In this document: in pieces, positions 34,590-44,026 of the stretch | Layout of the letters: each line of letters starts with the position of its first letter | Numbering within the stretch: the first letter of the stretch is position 1 | Assembly (NCBI RefSeq): GCF_905220975.1 | Contig: NZ_CAJNBK010000004.1 | Location: 186,001 to 250,000 of the forward strand | Length of the DNA: 64,000 nucleotides | Reading direction: 5' to 3' | Origin: Paraburkholderia haematera | Lineage (GTDB): Bacteria > Pseudomonadota > Gammaproteobacteria > Burkholderiales > Burkholderiaceae | Translations under genes and position numbers: made by a program | Notes under the pieces: generated by a model | What the model was told of the DNA's origin: nothing | The model's database searches: none | The model's input: the letters and a program-made list of their open reading frames with translations, nothing else

Positions 34590-34740
34590 ACACGTGACGG
34601 AGATCCGGGTGAAGAAGGTCCCGATCCTTGCCGCCATAGAAACTGGAGGGGAGGAGCCCTCCACTCGAGATCGATTGGAGATCGCGTCGCTCAGATCGGA
34701 CTACGTGGCCTCGCGAACTCGATCGGCCGGGTTTGGCGTC

Positions 34741-34772
34741 CGTCCTTCCCGATGGAGTCATCAGGAAGGACG
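34741..34772. other. Inverted repeat in the gap after the AroE-like gene
   Basis: Perfect 9-bp arms CGTCCTTCC and GGAAGGACG with a 14-base loop, followed by AAAAA on the plus strand. It lies between two convergent genes and could end either transcript, though no T tract follows it in either direction. The remaining 208-bp gap holds nothing else recognisable. Confidence 0.45.
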
Positions 34773-34797
34773 AAAAATCACCTGGGCTTTCGTTACA

Positions 34798-35553
34798 TTA
34801 AGCCGTTGTCGACACCAGGTTCCCAACCGTCTGCCTATGCGAGTTTCCCTTAAGGTTATTCGCGAGCGTCTGCACAAACGACTGCAACGACGTGCCCGAG
34901 CTGCTATCGCCGAGTGAGCTCAACAGAGACTGAAAATCCGTCTGCAGCGTCGACGCCTGCGAAGAAGACGAAGAGGAATCGCTACTAGTATTCGAGTTAC
35001 TGGACGTAGCACTCGAACTCGTCGTGCTGCCAGCCCCGAGTTCCTGTGCGAGCGCGTTCAGCGCTCCGCCAATATCCCCATAGGACGAAGCCGCGATCGA
35101 GTTCGTCGAGCCGCTCGTGCTATTGGAGCTATTTGAGCTATTTGAGCTATTGGACGTGGAACTGTCACTGTTGCCCGGTTGCTGAAGCGACCCTAGTGCC
35201 TGAAACAGCGCCCCGAGAAAGGCCTGCATTGCTTCGGAAACCGAACTGGTTGTCGACGAATCGCTCGTGGTGGAAGCGGAGGAGGTCGAAGAGGCCGCAG
35301 TGCTGGAAGAACTCGACGAAGCCGTCGTGCTCGACGTACCCGACGTAGCCGTGGTCGACGACGTGCTGCCGATCCCAAGTGCCGACAACGCCGCCTCGAG
35401 TGCCGACAACAGCGGGTTCGAATCCGTCGAACTGGTCGACGAAGTGGACGAGGACGTCGTTGTTTCGCAGCCGCCGCCGGTCGAGCGGCGCGTGGCGCCG
35501 ACAGAAAGCAGGTTCGTGGCGGTTTGTGAACCACTTACACTTTGTATGCTCAT
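34798..35553 (-). CDS. Serine/threonine-rich low-complexity protein of unknown function
   Basis: I do not recognise a function. The start is ATG 35553, with an AGGAG site 11 bases away. The 251-residue protein is dominated by Ser, Thr, Ala and Asn runs interrupted by three short amphipathic helices: NPLLSALEAALSALGIG, EAMQAFLGALFQALGSL and a C-terminal LQTDFQSLLSSLG ... LQSFVQTLANNL pair. There is one Cys and no signal peptide. Glycine- and serine-rich, heat-stable, helix-interspersed proteins of this style include harpin-like secreted proteins, but that is only a resemblance. Part of the Ser/Asn run is encoded by a 9-bp tandem repeat at 35119-35154. Confidence 0.75.
   Translation of the reverse strand: MSIQSVSGSQTATNLLSVGATRRSTGGGCETTTSSSTSSTSSTDSNPLLSALEAALSALGIGSTSSTTATSGTSSTTASSSSSSTAASSTSSASTTSDSSTTSSVSEAMQAFLGALFQALGSLQQPGNSDSSTSNSSNSSNSSNSTSGSTNSIAASSYGDIGGALNALAQELGAGSTTSSSATSSNSNTSSDSSSSSSQASTLQTDFQSLLSSLGDSSSGTSLQSFVQTLANNLKGNSHRQTVGNLVSTTA
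35119..35154. repeat. 9-bp tandem repeat inside the serine-rich gene
   Basis: Four copies of a 9-bp unit (GCTATTTGA or GCTATTGGA) encode the alternating Ser-Asn run. The period is three codons, so slippage would change length without breaking the frame. Confidence 0.85.
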
Positions 35554-35842
35554 GATGCTCGATCTCCTTACAGGTTGAGCACTCAGGGTAAGTGATGACA
35601 ACACTTCCAAATGCCTGGTAAGGGGGGAATATCCCTCCCATCTCGGCCATCGGTAAGGTGCGGAAAGTTTTGGTTAGAAAATTGCCGTTCTTTCAACGTG
35701 CTACTTCGTTGACGTCGACTCGAAAATGTGACGACAAGACCTGCGGCGTTGCTGGCAACGGTGCACGCGCAACCCACCCGTTTAGATGAGTGCAATCTTG
35801 CCGGTGACGAGGTCATCCCTGCCGCCAACAAGGGCGATCCTC

Positions 35843-36754
35843 TTACTCGCTCCGGTATTTAACGTGCTCGATGAATGCGCGCAGTTTGGGCAAGACCTGG
35901 TGTCTGCCTGAGTGGTATAGAAAAACCCCAGGCGCTGTGACGGCGAAGGGCGTCAGCAGCGCTTGCAATCGGCCGTCAGCAATCGGCGCGGCAGTAAGCG
36001 GGCCGGGTAGTTGTGCAAGTCCCACACCTCGAATTGCCGCTCCAAGGAGTGTGGGGTAGTCGTGCGCAATTAGCGGCCCGGCGACGACAGCCTCAACGGT
36101 CTTGTCGCCGTCGACAAAGGGCCAGGGCGCGATCGACCCGTTCGAGCGGCGCATGCGCAGGCAGCTGTGATCACGCAGATCGTCGATGCGCTCCGGCCGG
36201 TTTTGCCGGCTCAGATAATCGGGGCTGCCAACGACTTCGAATCGAAACGGCGGTGTCAGTCGTACCGCGACCATGTCGGCCGCGATGAACTGGCCGAGCC
36301 GGACGCCGGCGTCAAACCCCCCGGCCGCGATGTCGACCAACTCCGCGCTTGCGACGATCTCAACCTCGACCTCGGGATAGGCCCGGCAGAAGGATGAGAT
36401 CAGTGGCTCCAACACGGTCGGCACTACCGAGATCGGCACCGAGAGGCGTAACAGTCCGGCCGGTCGCTGTCCGAGTTCACGGGCGATCTCGCTTGCAGAG
36501 ACGAGCTCCTCGAAAGCGGGTCTTGCTCGCGAAAGGAATTGTTCGCCGGCTTCGGTGAGGCCGACACTTCGCGTTGTGCGGACGAATAGCGCGGCGCCGA
36601 CGCGCGCCTCGAGCACGCGAATCGTCTGGCTGATCGCCGAAGGCGTCACGCCGAGTTCCGCAGCGGCTCTGCGAAAACTGCGGTGCTGGGCAACGCTCAG
36701 GAACGCCTCGACACCGTCGAGCGCGCCTTGGCGGACTGTGAAGTTTTGCTTCAT
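35843..36754 (-). CDS. LysR family transcriptional regulator
   Basis: A 303-residue LysR regulator of the AaeR/CrgA-like group. The HTH is at about 12-70: FLSVAQHRSFRRAAAELGVT, PSAISQTIRVLEARVGAALF, then RTTRSVGLTEAGEQFL. The effector domain has the LRLSVPISVVPTVLEPLI opening typical of the group. It diverges from the small membrane protein at 36883. A 15-bp palindrome at 36766-36780 lies just upstream of its start. Confidence 0.93.
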   Translation of the reverse strand: MKQNFTVRQGALDGVEAFLSVAQHRSFRRAAAELGVTPSAISQTIRVLEARVGAALFVRTTRSVGLTEAGEQFLSRARPAFEELVSASEIARELGQRPAGLLRLSVPISVVPTVLEPLISSFCRAYPEVEVEIVASAELVDIAAGGFDAGVRLGQFIAADMVAVRLTPPFRFEVVGSPDYLSRQNRPERIDDLRDHSCLRMRRSNGSIAPWPFVDGDKTVEAVVAGPLIAHDYPTLLGAAIRGVGLAQLPGPLTAAPIADGRLQALLTPFAVTAPGVFLYHSGRHQVLPKLRAFIEHVKYRSE

Positions 36755-36765
36755 AACCCATCAAT

Positions 36766-36780
36766 ACTATCGCGAATAGT
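36766..36780. promoter_or_regulatory. Candidate operator between LysR gene and membrane-protein gene
   Basis: ACTAT and ATAGT flank CGCGA in a perfect 15-bp palindrome, 12 bp upstream of the LysR start codon and inside the divergent promoter gap. Binding by the LysR protein is inferred from position only. Confidence 0.5.
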
Positions 36781-36882
36781 CGCTCGTCGGATGCGGTCCT
36801 AAAATCTGCTTGTGAATCAGGAATCCCGCCGATATCGAGGCCCTCGATGCCGCGTCGACCAACCCCCGTCAGGAGTTCCGCA

Positions 36883-37407
36883 ATGTCACCCGAAACCGGC
36901 TTTCAGATACATCTCGTTCTAGGCTATGTCGCCTGGCTACTTTGCTTCGTCGCGTACATGCTGCCCAAGCTTAGGTCGATGGACCGAGCCGACGCGCAAC
37001 GCGCCATCGCTACGCTGCACAGCTTCCGCTTCTTCGGGCTTGTCTTCATGATTCCCGGCGTGGTTGGCCCCAGTCTGCCGGCCAGCTTTGCCCAGTTCGC
37101 CGCTTATGGCGACTTCGTAACCGGCGTGCTGGCCATCCTGGCGCTGCTCACCTTCAGGATACGTCCGCTCTTCTGGTTTTTCGTGTTCGCCTTCAATCTC
37201 GCGGGAGCGGCCGACATCATCGTCGACTATTACCACGCGACCCGGATCGGCCTTCCTGCCGTGGCGGGGCAACTGGGCTCCACGTACGCGATCCCGATCA
37301 TCTACGTGCCTCTGCTGATGATCACGCACGTCGCCGCATTCTATTTGCTCATGCGTCCTCTGCCCAAGGCGGCATGGGCTCTCGCCGGCGATGCGCCCGC
37401 ATCGTAG
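36883..37407 (+). CDS. Multi-pass membrane protein of unknown function
   Basis: The start is ATG 36883, with an AGGAG site 8 bases upstream. The 174-residue protein has about five hydrophobic helices (residues 9-25, 47-65, 75-95, 100-122 and 140-160), an NLAGAADIIVDYYHATR loop between helices and no signal peptide cleavage site. I cannot name the family with confidence. It is likely the target of the divergent LysR regulator. Confidence 0.8.
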   Translation: MSPETGFQIHLVLGYVAWLLCFVAYMLPKLRSMDRADAQRAIATLHSFRFFGLVFMIPGVVGPSLPASFAQFAAYGDFVTGVLAILALLTFRIRPLFWFFVFAFNLAGAADIIVDYYHATRIGLPAVAGQLGSTYAIPIIYVPLLMITHVAAFYLLMRPLPKAAWALAGDAPAS

Positions 37408-37496
37408 AACAGGAATGGACAAGCGGCACCGCCGCCCAGTTTATGCAACTTGCCGTCATCCTGCCCGCACGCCGAAGGGGTCGATTTTCATAAGAA

Positions 37497-37527
37497 AAAG
37501 GCACCCATTCCTCAAATAATTGCCTTT
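37497..37527. terminator. Weak hairpin between convergent genes
   Basis: AAAGGCA and TGCCTTT pair across an 18-base AT-rich loop, between the membrane-protein gene and the converging RND gene. The stem is short, so function as a bidirectional terminator is only possible. Confidence 0.35.
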
Positions 37528-37534
37528 CAGGTAC

Positions 37535-40500
37535 TCAATTCGGCACTCCGGCTTGCTGGTGATGATCGGCGGCAAGGAACATATACATCGCAGGCACCAC
37601 AAACAACGTAAAGAGGGTGCCGATCGACAGCCCCGTGAAGATCACGAGCCCCATCGCATTACGACCCGCGGCGCCCGCGCCGGAGGCGAACACGAGCGGC
37701 ACCACGCCAAGCACCATCGCCGCCGTTGTCATCAGGATCGGGCGCAGCCGCACGCCGGCTGCTTCTTCCAGCGCTTCGCGCTTCGATCTGCCGGCGTGTT
37801 GCAGCTCATTGGCGAACTGGACGATCAGGATGCCGTGCTTGCTGACGAGCCCCATCAGCGTGACGAGCCCGACTTGTGTGTAGATGTTCAGCGTCGTCAA
37901 ACCGATGTTGATGAAAATAAGCGCACCGAAAAGCGCCATCGGTACCGAAACCAGAATCACGATCGGGTCACGGAAACTTTCGAATTGCGCCGCGAGCGCG
38001 AGAAACACGATGATTGTCGCGAACATCAGTGTGATGACGAAACCACCGGACTCCTGAACGAACTGCCGCGATTGCCCCGAGTAATCCGCCGAGTATCCCG
38101 CTGGCGCGGCCTGAGCGGTCGCCTTGCGCAGAAAATCGAGCACCTCGCCTTGCGACACGCCCGGCACGATCACGCCTGAGATCGTCGCCGAGTTGAGTTG
38201 CTGGAAGTGGTTGATCGATTCCGGCACGACGTTGTGTTCGATATGCGCAATCGTCGAAGCCGGGATGACACTGCCGTCCGGCGTGCGCAGGTAGTAATCG
38301 AGTACCTGCGAAGGATTCAGACGGTCGGTCTGCAATACCTGCGGAATCACCTTGTACGAGCGCCCGGCGATCGAGAAGTAGTTGACATAGCCGCCCCCGA
38401 GCGCCGAACCGAGCGCTTGTCCGACGTCGCTCTGCGAGAGCCCGAGCGAGGCCACCTTGTCGCGGTCGACAACGAGCGTGGCTTCCGGCTTATCGAGCTT
38501 GAGATCGCTGTCGACGAAGAAAAACATCCCGCTCGCACGGGCTTTTTGCAGGACTGCCTGCGATACCTCGTTGAGGTTCTCGAAAGGCTCGGTCGTGCTG
38601 ATGACGAACTGCACCGGTAAGCCCTGCGAGCCTGGCAGCGGCGGAAACTGGAATGCCGCGACGCGCGCCCCGGCAATCTGATTCCATTTCTGCTGCAATT
38701 CCTGCTGCAACACGGTCGCGCCTTTGCTGCGCTGATCCCACGTTTTGAACAGTACGCCGCCGATCCCCTGGTTGAGCGTCGGCGCGCCGGTGAGCTGGAA
38801 CATCTGCGCGTATTCAGGCAATGCTTTGGAGATGTCGAACACCTGGTCCGCATACATCTGCATCTGCTGGATGGTCGCGTTGGGCGGCCCCTGGACCTGC
38901 GACAGGACGATCCCCTGATCCTCTTGCGGGGCGAGCTCCGATTTCGACGTCATGAACAGGTAGACCGTGCCGCCGAGCAGCAGCGCGCCCATGATGGTGA
39001 ACACGGGCCAGGTATCGAGCGTCGCGTGCAACAGACGGCCGTAGCCGCGATGAACGCGTTCGAACTGCCCGTCGACAAATCGCGTGAAGCGCCCCGACTC
39101 CTGCTCCGCGCGGAAGAAGCGCGAGCACATCATCGGCGACAATGTCAGCGCGATCACACCGGACACCGTCACCGCGCCGGCGAGCGAGAAGGCGAACTCG
39201 GTGAAGAGGGCCCCCGTGAGGCCGCCCTGAAAACCGATCGGCACATAGACGGCAATCAGCACGACGGTCATCGCCAGAATCGGTCCGCCGAGTTCGCGCG
39301 CGGCGATCAGCGCGGCATCGAATGGCGCCTTGCCTTCCTCTTTCATGTGGCGATCGACGTTTTCGACGACGATGATCGCGTCGTCCACCACGAGCCCAAT
39401 CGCGAGCACCAGCGCGAGCAGCGTCAACAGATTGATCGAATAGCCGAGCAACTGCATCACGAAGAACGTGCCGATGAGCGACAAGGGCATCGCGATCAGC
39501 GGCACGATCACCGCGCGCAAGCTGCCGAGGAACAGGAAAATCACGGCGGTGACAATGAGCAGCGCCTCGATCAGCGTCTTGATGACCTCGGAGATCGCCG
39601 TGTTGACGAAATCGGTCGCGTCATAAACGATGTCCCCCGTCATGCCGGTCGGGAACTGCTTCTGCAGGCCGGGAAAGACGGCCTTCACGCGCTTGGCCAC
39701 ATCGAGGATATTGGCATCCGGCGCGACCTTGATGCCGATGAACACCGAACGCTTGCCGCTGAATGCGACGTTGAAGTCGTAGCTGTCTGCGCCGAGCACG
39801 ACGTTTGCGACTTCTTCGAGGCGCACGATCGCGCCGTTCTTCTGTTTGATGACGAGTTGCTTGAAGTCGTCGACGGTATGCAGGTCCGTGCCCGCGTTCA
39901 GGTCGACGCTGACCATTTGCCCCTTCGTGGTGCCGAGCGTTGCGAGGTAGTTATTGTTCCCGAGCGCCGTGAAGACGTCGGTCGCCGTCACGCCGTGAGC
40001 GGCGAGCCGCGCCGAATCGAGCCACGCGCGCAACGCGAACTGCCGACCGCCGAGGATTTCGGCCGTCTGCACGCCTTCGATCGAATCGAGCTTGGGCTTG
40101 ATGACACGCAGCAGATAATCCGTGACGTTGTTGCTCGGCAGCACGCTGCTATAAAAGCCCATGTACATGGCGTCGGTGGTCTGCCCGACTTGCACCGTCA
40201 ACACCGGCTGCTGCGCCTGCGGCGGCAACTGGTTGCGGACCGACTGGATCTGCGTGTTGATTTCGGTTAGCGCGCGGTTCGCGTCGTAATTCAGGCGCAG
40301 CGTCGCAATAATGGTCGAGACGCCGGTGCTGCTCGTCGAGGACAGGTAGTCGATGCCTTGCGCCTGGGCGATCGCCGCCTCGAGCGGCTGCGTGATGAAG
40401 CCGGCAATGGTGTCGGCGTTCGCGCCATAGTAAGCGGTGCTGATCGTCACGACGGCGTTTTCGGTCCGCGGATACTGGCTGACTTTCAGGGCAGCCAGCG

Positions 40501-40582
40501 AGCGCAATCCGAGCACGAGGATCAGCAGGCTGACGACCGATGCCAGTACGGGCCGCCGGATAAAGAGATCGGTGAATGTCAT
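37535..40582 (-). CDS. RND efflux transporter, inner-membrane pump (HAE1 family)
   Basis: A 1015-residue proton-driven multidrug pump. The N-terminus FTDLFIRRPVLASVVSLLI is typical of HAE1 RND proteins, and the proton relay Asp pair is in IGLVVDDAIIVVENVDRH. Two large periplasmic loops and about 12 helices follow, with a late NIYTQVGLVTLMGLVSKHGI motif. Its closest style is MexF/MdtB/MuxB-like pumps with a short, 1010-1030 residue chain. It is the last gene of the outer-membrane factor, adaptor, pump operon, 12 bp after the adaptor. Confidence 0.95.
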   Translation of the reverse strand: MTFTDLFIRRPVLASVVSLLILVLGLRSLAALKVSQYPRTENAVVTISTAYYGANADTIAGFITQPLEAAIAQAQGIDYLSSTSSTGVSTIIATLRLNYDANRALTEINTQIQSVRNQLPPQAQQPVLTVQVGQTTDAMYMGFYSSVLPSNNVTDYLLRVIKPKLDSIEGVQTAEILGGRQFALRAWLDSARLAAHGVTATDVFTALGNNNYLATLGTTKGQMVSVDLNAGTDLHTVDDFKQLVIKQKNGAIVRLEEVANVVLGADSYDFNVAFSGKRSVFIGIKVAPDANILDVAKRVKAVFPGLQKQFPTGMTGDIVYDATDFVNTAISEVIKTLIEALLIVTAVIFLFLGSLRAVIVPLIAMPLSLIGTFFVMQLLGYSINLLTLLALVLAIGLVVDDAIIVVENVDRHMKEEGKAPFDAALIAARELGGPILAMTVVLIAVYVPIGFQGGLTGALFTEFAFSLAGAVTVSGVIALTLSPMMCSRFFRAEQESGRFTRFVDGQFERVHRGYGRLLHATLDTWPVFTIMGALLLGGTVYLFMTSKSELAPQEDQGIVLSQVQGPPNATIQQMQMYADQVFDISKALPEYAQMFQLTGAPTLNQGIGGVLFKTWDQRSKGATVLQQELQQKWNQIAGARVAAFQFPPLPGSQGLPVQFVISTTEPFENLNEVSQAVLQKARASGMFFFVDSDLKLDKPEATLVVDRDKVASLGLSQSDVGQALGSALGGGYVNYFSIAGRSYKVIPQVLQTDRLNPSQVLDYYLRTPDGSVIPASTIAHIEHNVVPESINHFQQLNSATISGVIVPGVSQGEVLDFLRKATAQAAPAGYSADYSGQSRQFVQESGGFVITLMFATIIVFLALAAQFESFRDPIVILVSVPMALFGALIFINIGLTTLNIYTQVGLVTLMGLVSKHGILIVQFANELQHAGRSKREALEEAAGVRLRPILMTTAAMVLGVVPLVFASGAGAAGRNAMGLVIFTGLSIGTLFTLFVVPAMYMFLAADHHQQAGVPN

Positions 40583-40594
40583 CGCGCGGTCTCT

Positions 40595-41746
40595 CTATTG
40601 TTCCTGAGGCGCCGGGTTCGGACTGTCCGCCGGCTGCACGCTGTTGTTGATGACGAGCGGCGTGCCGTTCTTGAGCTTGAGCTGCCCGCTCGTCACGACC
40701 TGGGTGCCGGCGTCGACGCCTTTAAGGATCGCAACCTGGTCGCCGCGTGTCGGGCCTGGCGTGACGAACACCTGCTGCGCGATGGGCAGCGTCTTGCCCT
40801 GCGCGTCAGGTTGGGTGCCCGGCTTGACGACGAACACGGTCGCGCCGTAAGGGTTGTACGTGATGGCTGTTTGCGGCAGCGTCAGATAGCGCTGCCCAGC
40901 GCCCGCGTCGATCTTCACATTCGCGTACATGCCCGGCAGCAGCTTGCGCTCATGATTGTCCACGCTGGCTTCGATCTGCACGTTGCGCGTGGCGCTGTCG
41001 ACTTTCGGGCTGACCGACTGGATCTTGCCCACGAACGTTTGCCCGTTGTAGGCATTCGTGTCGACTACGATGGTCTGGCCGATCGCGAGCTGGCCGAGCT
41101 GCTGCTGCGGCAGGGTGAAATCGGCGTAGATCGGATCGATTGCTTGCAGCGTGACGATCGCATCGCCCGGATTGATGTACTGCCCCGGATTGATCGTGGT
41201 GATGCCGAGGCGCCCCGCAAACGGTGCGCGGATAGTTTTCTTTTCGACCAAGGCGGCCTGTCCCGCGACTTGCGCCTTCTTGCCCTTCAGGTCGGCGGCG
41301 TCCGCGTCGAGCTGCGCCCTGGCGATCGCCTTGATGTCGTACTGCGCCTTGTCGCGCGTGTAGACCGTCTGTGCGAGTTCCGCGGCGGCCTGTAGCGACT
41401 GGAGCAGCGCCACGTCGCTGTCGGCATTGAGTCTGACAAGTATTTGCCCGGCTTTCGCTTCCTGGCCCGAGTTGAATGCCACCTCGCGCACGAGGCCCGC
41501 CACTTCGGTGGTGACATCGACGCCGCGCACGGCGCGCAGGCTGCCAACCGCCGCGAGCTGCGGCTGCCACGATTGATAGCTGGCGACGACCGCGGAGACG
41601 GTGGCGGGCGGCGCCGCGTTGCTCGCCATGAACTTGCCGAACATGTACATGCGGAACTGGTTGAATCCGACGAGTGCGGCCAGCAGCAGGCCGACACAGA
41701 TCAGCATGATCACCAGCCGCCTTGCCATCGGTTTTTTCTCGGTCAT
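40595..41746 (-). CDS. RND efflux periplasmic adaptor subunit (MFP)
   Basis: Starts at ATG 41746, just after AAGGACATC; longer frames are non-homologous. The 383-residue protein has an N-terminal membrane anchor (about 10-28). The lipoyl half-motifs VAGLVREVAFNSGQEAKAGQ and KKTIRAPFAGRLGI flank a short alpha-hairpin, then come the beta-barrel and membrane-proximal domains. There is no lipobox Cys, so it is anchored by the helix. It links the pump to the outer-membrane factor. Confidence 0.94.
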   Translation of the reverse strand: MTEKKPMARRLVIMLICVGLLLAALVGFNQFRMYMFGKFMASNAAPPATVSAVVASYQSWQPQLAAVGSLRAVRGVDVTTEVAGLVREVAFNSGQEAKAGQILVRLNADSDVALLQSLQAAAELAQTVYTRDKAQYDIKAIARAQLDADAADLKGKKAQVAGQAALVEKKTIRAPFAGRLGITTINPGQYINPGDAIVTLQAIDPIYADFTLPQQQLGQLAIGQTIVVDTNAYNGQTFVGKIQSVSPKVDSATRNVQIEASVDNHERKLLPGMYANVKIDAGAGQRYLTLPQTAITYNPYGATVFVVKPGTQPDAQGKTLPIAQQVFVTPGPTRGDQVAILKGVDAGTQVVTSGQLKLKNGTPLVINNSVQPADSPNPAPQEQ

Positions 41747-41861
41747 CGTGATGTCCTTGCAGGGCATTGGGCGAAGCGCCGGACGGTTCCTTCCTTCGTT
41801 CTTTCCCTTCTGACAGCGCATGTTGCAAAGCGCGGTGAAGCGGGTGTCCCGTCGGGCAACA

Positions 41862-43367
41862 TCAATGCGTCGTTGCGGCGGCGGCCGGCGCAGCGGCATT
41901 CCACCAGCCGCCACCGAGCGCCTGGAAGAGGGCGGCGGTGTCGGCGTAACGGGATGCCTGTGCCTGCGCGAGGCTCACCACCGTTTGCTGGTACTGGCGT
42001 TGGGCGTCGAGAAGCGACAGGTAGCTCACTCCGCCGACGCGATACTGTCCGCGTGTCAGTTCCAGCGAATCGCTAGCGGAGCGCCAGGCGTCGGTCTGCG
42101 CTTTCAGGCCGGCTGCGTCGTGATCGAGCGCGCGCAACGAGTCCGCGACGTTCTGGAACGCCAGCAGCACCGTTTCACGATATTGCGCATCGGCCTGCTC
42201 GTACGCCGCCTCGGCCGCGCGCTTCTGCGCACTCAGTTGCCCGCCGTGGAAAACCGGTTGCAGCAGGCCGGCGCCCAGGCTCCAGATCGTGCTGCCGGCT
42301 TTGAACACCTGGGCCGGCGTCAGGGCCTCGGCGCCGTAGCTCGCGGACAAGGTGATCTGCGGATACATCGCCGCGGTCGCCACGCCGATTTGCGCGCTGG
42401 CCTGATGCAGCACGGCGTCGGCAGCGAGGATGTCGGGCCGCTGCTGCACAAGGGCCGACGGGAGACTGACCGGCAGGGTCTCGGGCAACGAGAACATCTC
42501 GAGCCTGAATTCGGGCAACGCGGTGTCGCTGGGCAGTTTGCCGGCCAGCACGGCGAGCTGGTGACGCACCTGGTCGAGTTGCTGGCGCAGCGGCGGCAGC
42601 GTTGCGCGCGTCTGTGCCAACAGGGTCTGTTGCGCGAGTACCGCCGTGCGGCCCACGCCCCCCAGGTCGAATTGTTTGCCGAGTACGCCCAGTTGCTCGT
42701 CTTCTTCCGCGGCGATCCGCTCGGTTGCCTCGATCTGGGCGCGTAGTGACGCCTCCTTGACGGCCGCGGTCACCATGTTGGCTGACATCGCGAGATAGGC
42801 GGCCTGCAACTGGAATTGCTGGTAATCGACTTGCGCGTGCAACGCTTCGAGTTCGCGCCGCGTGCCGCCGAACACGTCGAGTTTGTACGACACGTTCACC
42901 GATGCGTTGTAGAGATTGAACTCATCGACAACGCCGGGCTGGCCGAACGCGATACCGTTCAATTTTTCGCGCGTGGCGCCAAGCTGCGCGTCGACGCTGG
43001 GCAAAAGGGTTCCGCCCGCTTGCGCCGAGAAGTTTTCGCGCGCCTGCCGTAACGCGGCTTGCGCCGCGGCGATGTTCGGGCTGTTCACGAGCGCCTGGCG
43101 GATCAGCGCATCGAGCGGCTCGCAATGAAAGAGCGCCCACCAGGCGGCGGGAATGTCCTGTCCCGGCACAAAGCGCTGCGCGAGGCCGGCGGCCCCTGGA
43201 GCGGAGGCCGTCTGCTCGGGCAGGGGCGAGGGGGTGTAGGTGTCGGTAGCGGGTGCGGGGGGCGTGCGGTAATCGGGACCGACCATGCAGCCGGCCACTG
43301 CGGCGCAGCCGCATAGTGCGACGCACAGGCGCCGCGGCCGGACAATACGCGGGTTGACGTCGATCAT
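41862..43367 (-). CDS. RND efflux outer-membrane lipoprotein (NodT/OprM family)
   Basis: A 501-residue TolC-like factor. The signal ends in a lipobox AVAGC with Cys27, followed by MVGPDYRTPPAP, the standard opening of NodT-family lipoproteins. Two repeats of long helices with YRETVLLAFQNVADSLRAL and a matching first half form the trimeric channel. It is the first gene of the pump operon. No dedicated regulator is adjacent; the nearest is the LysR at 35.8 kb beyond another gene. Confidence 0.94.
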   Translation of the reverse strand: MIDVNPRIVRPRRLCVALCGCAAVAGCMVGPDYRTPPAPATDTYTPSPLPEQTASAPGAAGLAQRFVPGQDIPAAWWALFHCEPLDALIRQALVNSPNIAAAQAALRQARENFSAQAGGTLLPSVDAQLGATREKLNGIAFGQPGVVDEFNLYNASVNVSYKLDVFGGTRRELEALHAQVDYQQFQLQAAYLAMSANMVTAAVKEASLRAQIEATERIAAEEDEQLGVLGKQFDLGGVGRTAVLAQQTLLAQTRATLPPLRQQLDQVRHQLAVLAGKLPSDTALPEFRLEMFSLPETLPVSLPSALVQQRPDILAADAVLHQASAQIGVATAAMYPQITLSASYGAEALTPAQVFKAGSTIWSLGAGLLQPVFHGGQLSAQKRAAEAAYEQADAQYRETVLLAFQNVADSLRALDHDAAGLKAQTDAWRSASDSLELTRGQYRVGGVSYLSLLDAQRQYQQTVVSLAQAQASRYADTAALFQALGGGWWNAAAPAAAATTH

Positions 43368-43676
43368 CGATCCACCTTATATCGCCTGCGTTTAGACTAA
43401 ACGAGGGAGCGGGCGCGGATATTCAGGCAACGTGAACTTTCAATGCTTCTTTTCCTGACGCCGGAATTGATACCGTGCGGCAAGATATCTACGCGTAGCC
43501 TAGCATGGTCGATTGCCGCGCGTGGCGCACGAGATCACGTAGTCGGTGCGCTCTATGGCCGTTCAGGCGGCTCCTGCATGGCGAGGGATTTCCCTGGGGG
43601 CGACGAACCGGCAATGGGCGGGACGCAAGCCATTGTCACGGTTCGCCATGCGCGGGCTGAAACGGCGCGTTGCGCG
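43368..43676. other. Intergenic gap with the presumed efflux-operon promoter
   Basis: A 309-bp gap upstream of the minus-strand pump operon. A GC-poor stretch near 43385-43500 is the likely promoter area, but no firm -35/-10 pair or operator was identified, and no coding sequence was supported. Confidence 0.45.
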
Positions 43677-43910
43677 TCACCTTTTGTGATGCCGCCACCA
43701 AACTGCATGGGAATGCAGTGGATCGGTCTGCCAGTCCGGGTTCCGTTCGTGGGCACGTTCGGCTACTTCATGCGCGAGCAGGATGATGGTGAGAAGAAAA
43801 AGACCAGCCAGTCCAGAAAAAATGTCGATCAGATCGGCAACGGATTCATATGACTGAGGGCGAAACACCGATCCAACCAGCCGGATTGCGACGTTGACAA
43901 ATTCATTCAT
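43677..43910 (-). CDS. Small single-pass membrane protein of unknown function
   Basis: A 77-residue frame from ATG 43910, preceded by GGGAGGCGCC, a strong ribosome site. It has an amphipathic N-terminus, one clear membrane helix (about residues 29-47, with GLAGLFLLTIILLAH) and a His-rich, charged tail ending WWRHHKR. No family is recognised. The ribosome site, hydrophobic pattern and separate location support a real gene. Confidence 0.65.
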   Translation of the reverse strand: MNEFVNVAIRLVGSVFRPQSYESVADLIDIFSGLAGLFLLTIILLAHEVAERAHERNPDWQTDPLHSHAVWWRHHKR

Positions 43911-44026
43911 GGCGCCTCCCGATGCGAACAGGGCCATGCATCTATTTTAGTGAATCGAGCGCGCATCATCATGAAGGTGCGCTGCCGTTGCGGCCATGTG
44001 GCCCACGGGTATTTTGGATTGTCGTC

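Noticed and set aside
35046..35650. Open frames on both strands across the serine-rich gene
   Set aside because: They are read-throughs of low-complexity sequence; only the frame with the AGGAG site and helix pattern is kept.
38924..40270. 448-residue plus-strand frame over the RND pump
   Set aside because: Composition is the Arg/Glu/His-rich antisense of membrane helices; the pump frame is complete.
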